From CAKKQX01 sp046313915 (GTDB lineage Bacteria > Pseudomonadota > Gammaproteobacteria > Burkholderiales > SG8-41): a stretch of 48,347 nt of DNA. Location of the stretch: assembly GCA_046313915.1 (NCBI GenBank), contig JBKBXX010000007.1, positions 1 through 48,347 of the forward strand, read 5' to 3'. Under the pieces are notes generated by a model. That model was given only the letters and a program-made list of their open reading frames with translations, made no database searches and was not told where the DNA came from. This document shows positions 7,381-17,300 of this stretch, piece after piece (position 1 is the first letter of the stretch; every line of letters starts with the position of its first letter). A program made the translations under genes and the position numbers.

Positions 7381-8070
7381 CTAGCGCGGCACTGCGGTCT
7401 TCGCCTGCAGATATTTGACGAAATAAGATGCCGAATAACACATCAGGAAATAGACCAGCGCGGCAAACAGGTACATCTCGACCAGGCGTCCGTCGCGCTG
7501 CGCGACCTTGGTTGCCGCACCCATGAAATCGGTGAGCCCCACGACGTAGACCAGTGAAGTGTCCTGGAACAGGATGATGCCCTGGGTGAGCAGGATCGGA
7601 ATCATGTTGCGGAAAGCCTGCGGCAGCACCACCAGCGTCATCGCCTGGCGGTAGTTGAGTCCCAGCGCATAGGCGGCGGCCACCTGGCCGCGCGGCACGC
7701 TCTGGATGCCGGCGCGGATGATCTCGCAATAGTATGCCGCCTCGAACATGGTGAAAGCGATCAGCGCCGAGTAAAAAGGCCCAATGCCGGTGGCGTAGGC
7801 GTCGCCCGAGATTTTTTTGATGATCAGCGGCACCAGGAAGTAGAACCAGAAAATCACCAGGATCAGCGGCGTGGAGCGCAGCAGATTGACGTAGGCGCTG
7901 GCCGGCGCATTGAAGATGCGGAAAGAAGAAAGCCGCATCAGCGCAAGCAGCGTGCCGAGCACGATGCCGCCCACCATCGCAAGCCCGGTCAGCATCAGCG
8001 AAAAAACCATGCCTTTCCACAGATAAGGCAATGAGCGCGCAATGACGTCGAAGTCGAAACCGGTGAACAT
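7381..8070 (-). CDS. gltK: Glutamate/aspartate ABC transporter permease
   Basis: This 229-residue inner-membrane permease has several hydrophobic segments and the coupling loop typical of the His/Glu/Gln/Arg/opine family (EIIRAGIQSVPRGQVAAAYALGL and LPQAFRNMIP). It starts at ATG 8070 (MFTGFDFDVIARSLPYLW), two bases after the other permease gene, so the pair is co-translated. The frame is open far upstream of this ATG, but that part overlaps the preceding permease gene and does not look like a transporter. The two permeases probably form a heterodimer served by the GltL-like ATPase. Confidence 0.9.
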   Translation of the reverse strand: MFTGFDFDVIARSLPYLWKGMVFSLMLTGLAMVGGIVLGTLLALMRLSSFRIFNAPASAYVNLLRSTPLILVIFWFYFLVPLIIKKISGDAYATGIGPFYSALIAFTMFEAAYYCEIIRAGIQSVPRGQVAAAYALGLNYRQAMTLVVLPQAFRNMIPILLTQGIILFQDTSLVYVVGLTDFMGAATKVAQRDGRLVEMYLFAALVYFLMCYSASYFVKYLQAKTAVPR

Positions 8071-8072
8071 GG

Positions 8073-8801
8073 CTATTGTCCCGAACTGCCGATGTAGCCG
8101 GGCACGCGCACCTTTTTTTCCACCGCGCGCATCACGAGGGTCACCGTCAGCGTGATCAGCACGTAGACCACGGTGGCGATGATGAAGATCTCGAAAGTGC
8201 GGAAAGTGTATTCGGAGATCTGCCGCGCCTGCGCGGTGAGCTCGAGCACGCCTATGGTCAGCGCCACCGAGGAGTTCTTGAAAATGGTCAGAAACTCCGA
8301 AGTCATCGGCGGCACGATGATGCGGTAGGCCATCGGCAGCAGCACGTGGCGGTAGACCTGGGGCAGGGTGAGCCCCATGGCGAGCGCGGCGTGAGTCTGG
8401 CCGCGCGGGATCGACTCGATTCCCGAGCGCACCTGCTCGGCGACGCGTGAGGCGGTGTAAAAACCCAGCGCCAGCACCGCGCTCCAGAATTCCGGCATCG
8501 GCATGCCCTGTTTCATCCACATGCCGAGATTCCCGGGCACGATTTCCGGTACCACGAAGTACCAGATGAACATCTGCACCAGCAATGGAATGTTGCGAAA
8601 CACTTCGACGTAGGCGGTGGCGAATGCGCGCAGAAAGCGCAGATTGGTGGTGCGCAGCACGCCCAGTACCGAGCCGACGGTGAAGGCGATGATCCAGGCG
8701 AGCAAGGATACCCACAGTGTCCACTTGACACCGGAGATCACCCAGTCGAGATAGATGCCGCCGCCGGAGAAAGCCGGCTGGAACAGGAAGCTGAAATCCA
8801 T
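8073..8801 (-). CDS. gltJ: Glutamate/aspartate ABC transporter permease
   Basis: This 242-residue membrane permease carries the family motif around the EAA loop (SGIESIPRGQTHAALAMGL, LPMAYRIIVPPMTSEF) and a conserved NIPLLVQMF segment. It begins at ATG 8801 and is followed two bases later by the second permease gene. A perfect 12-base inverted repeat separates it from the upstream binding-protein gene, which would allow the binding protein to be made in excess over the permease. Confidence 0.9.
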   Translation of the reverse strand: MDFSFLFQPAFSGGGIYLDWVISGVKWTLWVSLLAWIIAFTVGSVLGVLRTTNLRFLRAFATAYVEVFRNIPLLVQMFIWYFVVPEIVPGNLGMWMKQGMPMPEFWSAVLALGFYTASRVAEQVRSGIESIPRGQTHAALAMGLTLPQVYRHVLLPMAYRIIVPPMTSEFLTIFKNSSVALTIGVLELTAQARQISEYTFRTFEIFIIATVVYVLITLTVTLVMRAVEKKVRVPGYIGSSGQ

Positions 8802-8809
8802 GGGCGTGA

Positions 8810-8841
8810 GGAGTTTGCCGGCAGCGGTTCCGGCAAACTCC
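8810..8841 (-). promoter_or_regulatory. Intra-operon hairpin between gltI and gltJ
   Basis: GGAGTTTGCCGG at 8810-8821 and CCGGCAAACTCC at 8830-8841 form a perfect 12-base inverted repeat with an eight-base loop. It lies between the binding-protein stop and the permease start and lacks a T-run on the transcribed strand, so it fits an mRNA-stabilising or partial-attenuation hairpin better than a full terminator. Such hairpins are common after binding-protein genes. Confidence 0.7.
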
Positions 8842-8878
8842 TAAAACGGAAAAACTCGGAAACGGGAGCAGCGGGCTG

Positions 8879-9799
8879 CTAGCACTTCATCCTGCCGCAG
8901 GCTTCCACGCCTTTGTCGTTCGGGTTCTTGATCGCCGCCTTCAGCCCTTCGGACATCGGGAAGTTGAGGTTGACGCCCTTGGGCGGGATCGGCGACTCGA
9001 ACCATTTATGGTAGATCTTGTTGATCTCGCCGCTCTTGTAAAGGGCGATGACGGCGTTGTCGACCAATTTCTTGAACGCGGGATCGTCCTTGCGCATCAT
9101 GATGGCGTAGGGGTCGTCCGACAGGAACTCGCCCACCACCTGGTAGTCGGCCGGGTTCTTGGCATTGGCGCGCAGGCCGTAGAGCAGGATGTCGTCCATC
9201 GGGAAGGCGGCGGCGCGGCCGGTCTCGACGGCGAGAAACGACTCGGCGTGGTCCTTGGCGGGGATGAAATTGATGCCGAGCTTTTTCTCGTCGTTATAGG
9301 CTTTCATGGCGCGCTCGTTGGTGGTGCCCTGGGTGAACACCACGGTCTTGCCCTTGAGGTCGTCGTAGCCTTTGATGCCGGAGTTCTTCTTGACGATGAT
9401 CTTGGTGCCGGTCATGAAGTAGGTGGGCGCAAAGGCGACCTGTTTCTGGCGTTCGACGCTGTTGGTGGTCGAGCCGCACTCCATATCGATGTTGCCGCCG
9501 GTGAGTATCGGGATGCGCGTTTGCGAGGTGACCGGCACGAACTCGACTTTGATATTGGGCATCTTCAGTTCGGCCTTGACCGCATCGACAATCTTCAGGC
9601 AGATGTCGATGCCGTACCCGATCGGCCGCTGCTTGTCATCGAGATACGAGAACGGAATCGAGGCGTCACGATGACCGATTTTCACTATTCCGGTGTCCTT
9701 GATTTTCTTGAGCGTGCCGGACAGTTCCTGCGCGGCGGCAGGGGTAGCGATCATCACCGCCGCAAACAACGCAGATGACAGCAAAGCAAAGCGTTTCAT
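8879..9799 (-). CDS. gltI: Glutamate/aspartate periplasmic binding protein
   Basis: This 306-residue exported protein has a signal peptide (MKRFALLSSALFAAVMIATP, cleaved near AAAQE) and an SBP_bac_3 body: GIVKIGHRDASIPFSYLDD, GYGIDICLKIVDAVK, VEFVPVTSQTRIP, CGSTTNSVERQ. This wording is typical of GltI/Glu-Asp binding proteins. AAAGGAG lies at a good distance before ATG 9799. It heads the transport operon and should deliver acidic amino acids to the GltJK permease. The LysR gene just upstream on the same strand is the likely regulator. Confidence 0.93.
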   Translation of the reverse strand: MKRFALLSSALFAAVMIATPAAAQELSGTLKKIKDTGIVKIGHRDASIPFSYLDDKQRPIGYGIDICLKIVDAVKAELKMPNIKVEFVPVTSQTRIPILTGGNIDMECGSTTNSVERQKQVAFAPTYFMTGTKIIVKKNSGIKGYDDLKGKTVVFTQGTTNERAMKAYNDEKKLGINFIPAKDHAESFLAVETGRAAAFPMDDILLYGLRANAKNPADYQVVGEFLSDDPYAIMMRKDDPAFKKLVDNAVIALYKSGEINKIYHKWFESPIPPKGVNLNFPMSEGLKAAIKNPNDKGVEACGRMKC

Positions 9800-9923
9800 A
9801 TGAATCTCCTTTAAAAACAAATCCTTGTTGAATTGCTTTCGGCGGGCTGCGAGACCTCTACTGACGGTCAATCTAGCTTAAGTGAAAAGTCCTGTCCAGC
9901 GCAGGCGCGATCCTTTGCCTTGA

Positions 9924-10832
9924 TTAGGGCGACTGCACGCGGGTCAGAAAAGCCCATAACCTGTCGATTATGGGGTTGGCATTGTCGTTGGCACGGTACA
10001 GCCGCACTTCCAATTCTGCGCTCCACTCTTTGCCCCCTGCGAGCGCAAACTGTCCCGCTGTGGTTTCATGCGTGACCGCGCGCTCCGGCAGCCAGCCGAT
10101 GCCTTTGCTCGTCAGCAGAAGCGCTTTCAGGGCTTCCGCCATATCCGTCTGATGGCGGTGCAGAAAATGAGGCGGTTCGGGGGCGTGCTGCAGGATCATG
10201 TCTACCGTGCGGCCAAGCAGGGAGTTCGGCGTGTAACTGTGATACGGCAGCGGATTAGCCGCAGTTCCGGGCAGCTCGAAGGCAGGCTTGCCGTTTCTGG
10301 TGCACGTGGAATACGGCATCATGCGCTCCCGCCCGATAGCGATATGACTGTAGCGCTCGTTGTCCAGCAGAAGGGGAAGCTGCGGGTGCTGGTAGCACAG
10401 CAAGAGGTCACAACTACCCTCGATCAACGCCAGCACCCCGTCGTGCACATTGGTGGCCAGCACCTGGGCCATGATGGGGCCAAAGCGTTCCTCGATTTGC
10501 AGCAGCCAGCCGGGAAGATGGGTGAGAGTCAGCGTATGCGAAACGGCAAACTGTATGGCGTTTCCCGGCAGTTTTTGCTGGCCACGCAGGACACTTCGGG
10601 TTTCGTAAAGTTGCTGCAGGATTCCTGCAACACTTTCCCTGAAAGCCTTGCCTGCAGGAGTGAGCGGGGGGGGATAGACGCTGCGGTCCACCAGGTCGCA
10701 TCCTACCCAGGCTTCCAGGGCGCGAATGCGTCTGCTGAACGCCGGCTGGGTGACGTTGCGCTGGGCGGCGGCTCGCGAAAAGCTGCGCGTTTCTGCAAGG
10801 CTCAGAAAATCCTCGAGCCATTTGAGATCCAT
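9924..10832 (-). CDS. LysR-family transcriptional regulator
   Basis: This 302-residue regulator has an N-terminal winged helix-turn-helix (MDLKWLEDFLSLAETRSFSR, then NVTQPAFSRRIRALE) and a C-terminal effector domain. The N-terminal wording resembles the HypT/YjiE-like branch, in which recognition helices begin AFSRRIRALE, but that is only an impression. It lies 33 bases after a racemase gene and 124 bases before gltI, all on the minus strand and opposite to aspA, so control of acidic amino acid uptake and breakdown is the simplest inference. The effector is unknown. Confidence 0.85.
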   Translation of the reverse strand: MDLKWLEDFLSLAETRSFSRAAAQRNVTQPAFSRRIRALEAWVGCDLVDRSVYPPPLTPAGKAFRESVAGILQQLYETRSVLRGQQKLPGNAIQFAVSHTLTLTHLPGWLLQIEERFGPIMAQVLATNVHDGVLALIEGSCDLLLCYQHPQLPLLLDNERYSHIAIGRERMMPYSTCTRNGKPAFELPGTAANPLPYHSYTPNSLLGRTVDMILQHAPEPPHFLHRHQTDMAEALKALLLTSKGIGWLPERAVTHETTAGQFALAGGKEWSAELEVRLYRANDNANPIIDRLWAFLTRVQSP

Positions 10833-10865
10833 GTCGGCGTTTGCAGTGGGTAGGACCAGGATTTC

Positions 10866-11594
10866 CTAACATAACACAGATGATGCGCGAGAACCTGCGG
10901 CTTGCGGGCGGTTCGCGGTCCACCAGGCCACGCACGCCACGGCAAGCGCACGGGTTGCATCCAGGCTATGGGACAGAACGGGCGAGTGAATCCAGGCCAG
11001 CGCAGGCGGGATTTCGGTGCATGCCAGGATGATGGCGCCGGCGCCGCGTTGGCGCAGCAGTTCGGCCGCCTGCTCCAGCAATGCGCCGCCGCCAGCGACA
11101 TCCCCGCTCTTGGTGCGGCGGATTCCGGCCATGACCAGGTGCTCCTGTTCCCGATCGTCCGGCAGCAGGCAACGATAACCACTGGCTGCGAGCCGTTCCT
11201 GATAAAAGTTGGCGGCGAGCGTGCCGCGGGTGGCGAGCAAACCTACGGTCTTGGTGCCTAGGGTGATCAGCGCATTGCTGACGCAGTCGGCGATATGGAG
11301 TATCGGCACCGGGCTTGCCTGTGCGAGTTCGCCGTGCCAGTAATGTGCCGTATTGCAGGGGATGGCGATGCATCGCGCGCCCGCTGCTGCGAGCTTATGC
11401 AATCCGACCAGCAAGGCGGGTAACGGCGATTCGCCCGCCTCGACTATGGCCCGCGTTCTGTCGGGAATGTCCGGATCCGAATACACCAATAGCGGAACAT
11501 GCTCCTGATCGCAGGTGGCGGGCGTGGCCTCGATTATCTTGCCCATGAAATCCACCGTGGCCAGCGGTCCCATTCCGCCCAGAATTCCGATCAT
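10866..11594 (-). CDS. Aspartate/glutamate racemase family protein (paralogue 1)
   Basis: The 242-residue product belongs to the cofactor-independent Asp/Glu racemase family. Both catalytic cysteines are visible in their usual settings: C80 in AIPCNTAHYW and C192 in IILACTEIP, after the N-terminal GILGGMGPLATVDFMGK. AAAGAGG precedes ATG 11594. It should interconvert the L and D forms of aspartate (or glutamate). It is divergent from aspA, which has a close paralogue of this gene on its other side; D-aspartate taken up by the transporter could be turned to L-aspartate and then deaminated. Specificity for Asp over Glu is inferred from context. Confidence 0.9.
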   Translation of the reverse strand: MIGILGGMGPLATVDFMGKIIEATPATCDQEHVPLLVYSDPDIPDRTRAIVEAGESPLPALLVGLHKLAAAGARCIAIPCNTAHYWHGELAQASPVPILHIADCVSNALITLGTKTVGLLATRGTLAANFYQERLAASGYRCLLPDDREQEHLVMAGIRRTKSGDVAGGGALLEQAAELLRQRGAGAIILACTEIPPALAWIHSPVLSHSLDATRALAVACVAWWTANRPQAAGSRASSVLC

Positions 11595-11772
11595 GATCCG
11601 CGCCTCTTTCCTTAAATAGACAAGCGCCATCATAGTGAGCCGGGCCCGGCCTGACTAATGCCTTTTTGTAATGGCTCCATGCATACTGGGCATGAGATGG
11701 CGGTGCTGCCGGTGTTACATTATTGTTGTTGGAGCGCGCTTCGGGAGCGCCTTGCTTCAAGAGGAGTAATCC

Positions 11773-13194
11773 ATGTCTTCCATTGCCGTACGCCATGAGC
11801 ACGATCTGCTGGGCGAACGTGCGGTTCCTGCCGCCGCCTATTACGGCGTGCACACCTTGCGTGCCGTGGAAAACTTTCCAATCTCGGGCATGCCGATTTC
11901 GGTCTATCCCGATCTGATCAGGGCGCTTGCCTGCATCAAACAGGCTGCGGCGCTGTCCAACAATGAGCTGGGGTTGCTCGACGATGCGAGAGCCCGGGCC
12001 ATCATCGAGGCGTGCGAGGAAATCCGCTCCGGCAGCCTGTGGAATGAATTCGTGGTCGACGTGTTCCAGGGCGGTGCCGGTACCTCGACCAATATGAATG
12101 CCAATGAAGTCATCGCAAACCGCGCGCTCGAACTGATGGGCCGCAACAAGGGCGAGTATTCGCACTTGCACCCTCTCGAGCATGTGAACATGAGCCAGAG
12201 CACCAACGATGTGTATCCGACCGCGATCAAGGTGGCCTTGCATTTCCACATCGAGCGCCTGACCGCCGCGATGGCCGGCCTGCGCGCGGCATTTGCCGCG
12301 AAAGCGCAGGAATTTGCCGACGTGCTCAAGATGGGGCGCACCCAGTTGCAGGACGCGGTGCCGATGACGCTGGGACAGGAGTTTTCGACCTATGCCGTGA
12401 TGCTGGAGGAGGACATCCAGCGGCTGAAGGAAGCCTGCCTGCTGATTCACGAAATCAACCTCGGCGCAACCGCAATCGGCACGGGCATCAATGCCCACCC
12501 CGATTACGCGGCGCTGGTGTGCCGCAGGCTGGCCGAGATCACCGGCGTGCAGGTGGTCACCGCCAGCAATCTGGTCGAGGCCACGCAGGATTGCGGGGCC
12601 TTCGTGCAGCTGTCGGGCGTGCTCAAGCGTGTCGCCGTCAAGCTTTCCAAGATCTGCAACGATCTGCGGCTGCTGTCCTCGGGCCCGCGCGCGGGGCTGA
12701 ACGAGATCAACCTGCCGCCGATGCAGGCGGGGTCTTCCATCATGCCCGGCAAGGTCAATCCGGTGATTCCCGAGGTGGTGAACCAGATTGCTTTCGAGGT
12801 CATCGGCAACGACGTCACCATCAGTTTTGCCGCCGAGGCCGGGCAGATGCAGCTCAATGCCTTCGAACCCATTATCGCGCACAGTCTGTTCAAGAGCCTC
12901 GACCGTTTGCGCAACGGCTGCCTGACGCTGTCCGAGCGCTGCGTGAAAGGCATCACCGTCAATCGTGAGCATCTGCGGAAAATGGTCGAGAACTCGATCG
13001 GCATCGTCACAGCGCTCAATCCGTATATCGGCTATACCAATGCGACAGGGGTGGCGCAGGAGGCGCTGGCGACGGGCAAGAGCGTCTATGACCTGGTGCT
13101 GGAGAAAAAACTGCTCACCCGGAAGCAACTCGACGACATTCTCAAGCCCGAAGCGCTGACCCAGCCGTGCTACGCGCCGTTACAGCACGGCTGA
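11773..13194 (+). CDS. aspA: Aspartate ammonia-lyase (aspartase)
   Basis: The 473-residue enzyme converts L-aspartate to fumarate and ammonia. It shows the fumarase/aspartase superfamily features in order: RAVENFPISG, the substrate-binding GTSTNMNANEVIANRA and NMSQSTNDVYPT, and the signature loop with the catalytic serine, GSSIMPGKVNPVIPE (near residue 320). The length matches aspartase. AAGAGGAG precedes ATG 11773. It ends one base before the end of a convergent racemase gene, so the two transcripts probably overlap. Its upstream region is shared with a divergent racemase gene, where LysR control is plausible. Fumarase C is the alternative, but the sequence wording and context favour aspartase. 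Confidence 0.93.
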   Translation: MSSIAVRHEHDLLGERAVPAAAYYGVHTLRAVENFPISGMPISVYPDLIRALACIKQAAALSNNELGLLDDARARAIIEACEEIRSGSLWNEFVVDVFQGGAGTSTNMNANEVIANRALELMGRNKGEYSHLHPLEHVNMSQSTNDVYPTAIKVALHFHIERLTAAMAGLRAAFAAKAQEFADVLKMGRTQLQDAVPMTLGQEFSTYAVMLEEDIQRLKEACLLIHEINLGATAIGTGINAHPDYAALVCRRLAEITGVQVVTASNLVEATQDCGAFVQLSGVLKRVAVKLSKICNDLRLLSSGPRAGLNEINLPPMQAGSSIMPGKVNPVIPEVVNQIAFEVIGNDVTISFAAEAGQMQLNAFEPIIAHSLFKSLDRLRNGCLTLSERCVKGITVNREHLRKMVENSIGIVTALNPYIGYTNATGVAQEALATGKSVYDLVLEKKLLTRKQLDDILKPEALTQPCYAPLQHG

Positions 13195-13195
13195 T

Positions 13196-13903
13196 TTACC
13201 TTGCAGTCGAGCGCCACCACGCGACGCAGGCCTGCGCCAGCGCGCGCGTGGCATCGATGCACGGGGCGGCGATCGCGGCCGGCTGCCGCTCGATCGCGAG
13301 CGGAATCTCGGTGCAGGCGAGAATGATGGCCTGTGCGCCCTCGCGCTGCAGCCGCTGCGCCGCGTTTGTCGCGAGCCGGTGCGCTTCGTCGAGATCGTTG
13401 CGTTTCACGCATTCGATCGCCGGCAATACCAGCGTGTCGAGATCCTGGGCGGTGTTGGTGAGGCAGCGGTAACCGCGTGCGGCAAGGCGCTCCTGGAAGA
13501 AGCCGGCGGCGATGGTGCCTTTGGTGGCGATCAATCCCACAGTGGCAGCGCTGATGCCGCTTGTGACGAGCCGGCTGCAGGCCGCGTCGGCGATGTGCGG
13601 TATCGGCAAGCCGCCTTCGCGCACCAGTTCGTCATACCAGTAGTGCGCGGTGTTGCATGGAATCGCAACACAAGTGGCGCCCGCCTGTTTCAGCGTGCGT
13701 ATCCCTTCGAGCATGGCGGGTAGCGGGGACTTTCCGTTTTCGAGTATCGCTCTGGGCCGATCGGGGATCTGCGGTACCGAATAGACGACGACCGGGATGT
13801 GTTCGGCATCGCATCGGGCCGGTGTTTCCGCGATCAGCTTGCCCAGGAAATCGACGGTGGCGAGCGGCCCCATTCCGCCCAGCACACCCAGGAGGGTGCT
13901 CAT
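13196..13903 (-). CDS. Aspartate/glutamate racemase family protein (paralogue 2)
   Basis: This 235-residue protein is clearly similar along its whole length to the product of 10866-11594, with LLGVLGGMGPLATVDFLGK, C83 in AIPCNTAHYW and C197 in IILACTEIP, so both catalytic cysteines are kept. The gene is convergent with aspA with essentially no gap. The two paralogues differ in the substrate-contact regions, so they may differ in substrate, or one may serve synthesis and one breakdown. The start at ATG 13903 gives a normal N-terminus. Confidence 0.9.
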   Translation of the reverse strand: MSTLLGVLGGMGPLATVDFLGKLIAETPARCDAEHIPVVVYSVPQIPDRPRAILENGKSPLPAMLEGIRTLKQAGATCVAIPCNTAHYWYDELVREGGLPIPHIADAACSRLVTSGISAATVGLIATKGTIAAGFFQERLAARGYRCLTNTAQDLDTLVLPAIECVKRNDLDEAHRLATNAAQRLQREGAQAIILACTEIPLAIERQPAAIAAPCIDATRALAQACVAWWRSTAR

Positions 13904-14077
13904 GAGATTATGAAGTTATGACGCAAGTGATTGATTAACATGTTTTTAGTGAACGCCAGCGCGTTGCGGTACGTAAGTCTGATGTAAGTTGGCGGTGTTA
14001 GGGTAGCACATGGATTCCCGGCTGGCCGGCGCATGTGCCGGCGTGTCATGCGGAGTCCGGTCCGCGAGGAGAAATCC

Positions 14078-14203
14078 ATGTCCAAGAGCAGCAATCTCAA
14101 GTTCACGAATATGAACATTCTGCAAAAAATTGCCCATATCGGCAAAATCTGCATTTTTGTGCTGACCCTCGGGTTTGCTTACCCGAACATCCTGCTCGAC
14201 TGA
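14078..14203 (+). CDS. Small single-span membrane peptide, 41 residues, unknown function
   Basis: A 42-codon frame begins at ATG 14078 with a good ribosome site (GAGGAG, seven bases before). The peptide starts basic and polar (MSKSSNLKFTNMN), has a likely amphipathic start (ILQKIAHIGK) and then one hydrophobic stretch (ICIFVLTLGFAYPNILL) ending in an aspartate. I do not recognise the family. It stands alone, with about 170 bases before it and 117 bases before dnaE. The strong ribosome site and clean membrane segment argue for a real small protein. Confidence 0.6.
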   Translation: MSKSSNLKFTNMNILQKIAHIGKICIFVLTLGFAYPNILLD

Positions 14204-14320
14204 CGTCGTCGCGCGTCAGGGTTCTTTCGGAAAGTTCCATGATCGTGGCCTGCCGTTGTGGCGGGCCGCGCCGCGCTTTGCGGTTAAAAAAAGCGGCATG
14301 GCGGCGTAAAATAGGCCCCC

Positions 14321-17300
14321 ATGATGCGGCCGTCCTTTGTCCACCTGCGATTGCACAGCGAGTATTCGATCGTGGACGGGATCGTGCGCCTCGAGGAGGC
14401 GATCACGGCCGCGGTCAAAGATGGCATGCCGGCGCTCGCGTTGACCGATCTCGCCAATGTCTTCGGCATCGTCAAGTTCTACAGGCAGGCGCGCAGCCGC
14501 GGCGTCAAGCCCGTCATCGGCTGTGATGTCTGGATCAGCAACGACATCGATCGCGACAAACCCCATCGCCTGCTGTTGCTGTGTGCTTCGCACGCCGGTT
14601 ATCTGCGTCTGTGTGAGCTGCTCACCCGCGCCTACCGTTCGAATCAGTACCGCGGCCGCGCCGAGATCGCGAAGAGCTGGTTTTCCGAAACCGGGACCGA
14701 AGGACTGATTGCGCTTTCCGGCGCGCACCATGGCGACGTCGGCCAGGCGCTGGTGATCGAAAATGCCGGGCTTGCGCAGAAGCTGGCGCGCGAATGGCAG
14801 GCACTGTTTCCGGATCGCTACTATATCGAGCTGCAACGCCTCGGCCCCGCTGCCATGACCGCCGGCGCGGCAGCGGTGCCGCTCGAGACTTATGTGCAGC
14901 GCGCACTGCAGCTCGCTTCCGCACTCAGGCTGCCGGTGGTCGCGACGCATCCGGTGCAGTTCATCAGACCCGATGATTTCCGCGCCCACGAAGCGCGGGT
15001 GTGCGTCGCGGAAGGCTATATCCTTTCCGACCAGCGCCGGCCGCGCAAATTCAGCACCGAACAGTATTTCAAGACCCAGGAGGAAATGGGCGTGCTGTTC
15101 GCAGACGTTCCGCAGGCGCTGGCCAACAGCGTGGAAATCGCCAGGCGCTGCAACCTGACGCTGAACCTCGGCAAGAGCCAGCTGCCGGATTTTCCGACGC
15201 CCGACGATGTCGGACTCGACCAGTTTTTGCGCCGGTGCGCGTTCGAAGGGCTGGAGCAGCGGCTGCTGCGGCTGTATCCGGACCCGGCCGGGCGCGAGCG
15301 GGAACTGCCGCGCTACCGCGAGCGGCTTGAGTTCGAGCTCGACACCATTGCGCAGATGGGCTTCTCCGGCTATTTCCTGATCGTCGCCGACTTCATCAAC
15401 TGGGCCAAGGGGAACGGCGTGCCGGTGGGGCCGGGGCGCGGTTCGGGTGCCGGCTCGCTGGTGGCCTACAGCCTGGGCATCACCGATCTCGATCCCTTGC
15501 GTTACAACCTGCTGTTCGAGCGTTTTCTCAATCCCGAACGGGTGTCGATGCCCGATTTCGACATCGATTTCTGCCAGGACGGCCGTGATCGCGTCATCGA
15601 TTATGTCAAGCAACGCTACGGCGCCGACAGCGTGTCGCAGATCGCCACCTTCGGCACCATGGCGGCCAAAGCGGTGGTGCGCGATGTCGGGCGGGTACTC
15701 GACCTGCCGTACAGCTTCTGCGATCAGCTGGCGAAGCTGATTCCATTCCAGCCCGGCAAGCACATCACGCTGCGGGAGGCGCGCGAAATGGAGCCGCAGC
15801 TGAAGGAGCGGGAGAAAAACGAGGAGGAGGTACGCGAACTGCTGGAACTGGCGGAGAAACTGGAAGGACTGACGCGCAACGTCGGCATGCATGCGGGCGG
15901 CGTACTGATCGCGCCCGGCAGGCTGACTGATTTTTGCCCGCTTTACGTCGCCGACGCTTCGGACGCCGCGGTGAGCCAGTTCGACAAGGACGACGTCGAG
16001 GCGGTGGGATTGGTCAAGTTCGACTTCCTGGGGCTTACCACGCTCACCATACTCGACTGGACGCTGCGTTACATCAAGCAGCTCGATCCGGCGGCAACGC
16101 TGGCGCTGCACGAGCTGCCACTCGACGACAAGGCGACCTACGACATTTTTACCTCTGCCAACACCTCGGCCGTGTTCCAGTTTGAATCGCGCGGCATGCG
16201 CGACTTGCTGAAGCGCGCCAAGCCTGACCGTTTCGGCGACATCATCGCACTGGTGGCGCTTTACCGGCCGGGGCCGATGGAGCTCATCCCCTCGTTTTGC
16301 GAGCGCAAGCACGGCCGCGAACGGGTGGTTTATCCCGATCCGCGGGTGGAACCCATCCTCGCCGAGACCTACGGCATCATGGTCTACCAGGAACAAGTGA
16401 TGCAGATGGCGCAGATCATCGGCGGCTACAGCCTGGGCGGGGCTGACCTGCTGCGGCGCGCGATGGGCAAGAAAAAGCCCGAGGAGATGGCGCAACATCG
16501 CGACCTGTTCCGCGCCGGCGCCGCGAAAAATGGCCTGCCGGCAGCCAAGGCCGACGAGATTTTCGATCTGATGGAGAAGTTCGCGGGCTACGGCTTCAAC
16601 AAGTCGCATGCCGCCGCCTACGCGCTGGTCGCCTATCAGACCGCGTACATGAAAGCGCACCACGCCGCAGCGTTCATGGCGGCCAACCTGTCGGCGGTGA
16701 TGGACGATACCGACAAAGTGCAGCTGCTGGTCGACGATGCGACTCACAACGGACTGAAGATCCTGCCGCCCGATCTCAATAGCGGCGATTACCGTTTCGT
16801 GCCGATCGACAGCCAGCGCATCCGCTACGGCCTGGGCGCGATCAAGGGCACCGGCGAGGCGGCGATCGGCCATATCATCGCAGTGCGGCAGGCGGGCGGC
16901 CCGTTCAAGGACCTGTTCGATTTCTGTTACCGCGTCGACAAGCGCATCGTCAACCGCCGCGTGGTCGAGTCGCTGATTCGCGCCGGCGCTTTCGATTCGA
17001 TCGACGATCACCGCGCGAGCCTGCTCGCTTCGGTCGGCGTGGCGCTGGAAAGCGCCGAGCAGGCAAGCCGCAGCGCGCACCAGGAAAGCCTGTTCGGCGA
17101 TCTTGCCGACACCGCGCGTGCGGTGGCGCTCGCCGATGTGCCGCGCTGGAGCGACCGCGATCTGCTGCAAAATGAAAAACTTGCGCTCGGTTTTTATCTT
17201 TCTGGACATCCGTTCCGCACCTACGAACGCGAATTGCGCAGCTTCGTCACTACCCGCCTCGACCAGCTCTCGCCCCAGCAGCATCCGGTGTTGCTTGCGG

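Noticed and set aside
10954..10972. GTTGCATCCAGGCTATGGG, similar to the end of the repeat modules near 4774 and 6126
   Set aside because: It lies within the coding sequence of racemase 1 and lacks the other parts of the module; probably chance or a remote remnant.
13900..14154. 84-codon minus-strand frame between racemase 2 and the small peptide gene
   Set aside because: No ribosome site, mixed composition, and overlap with a better-supported 41-codon plus-strand gene.
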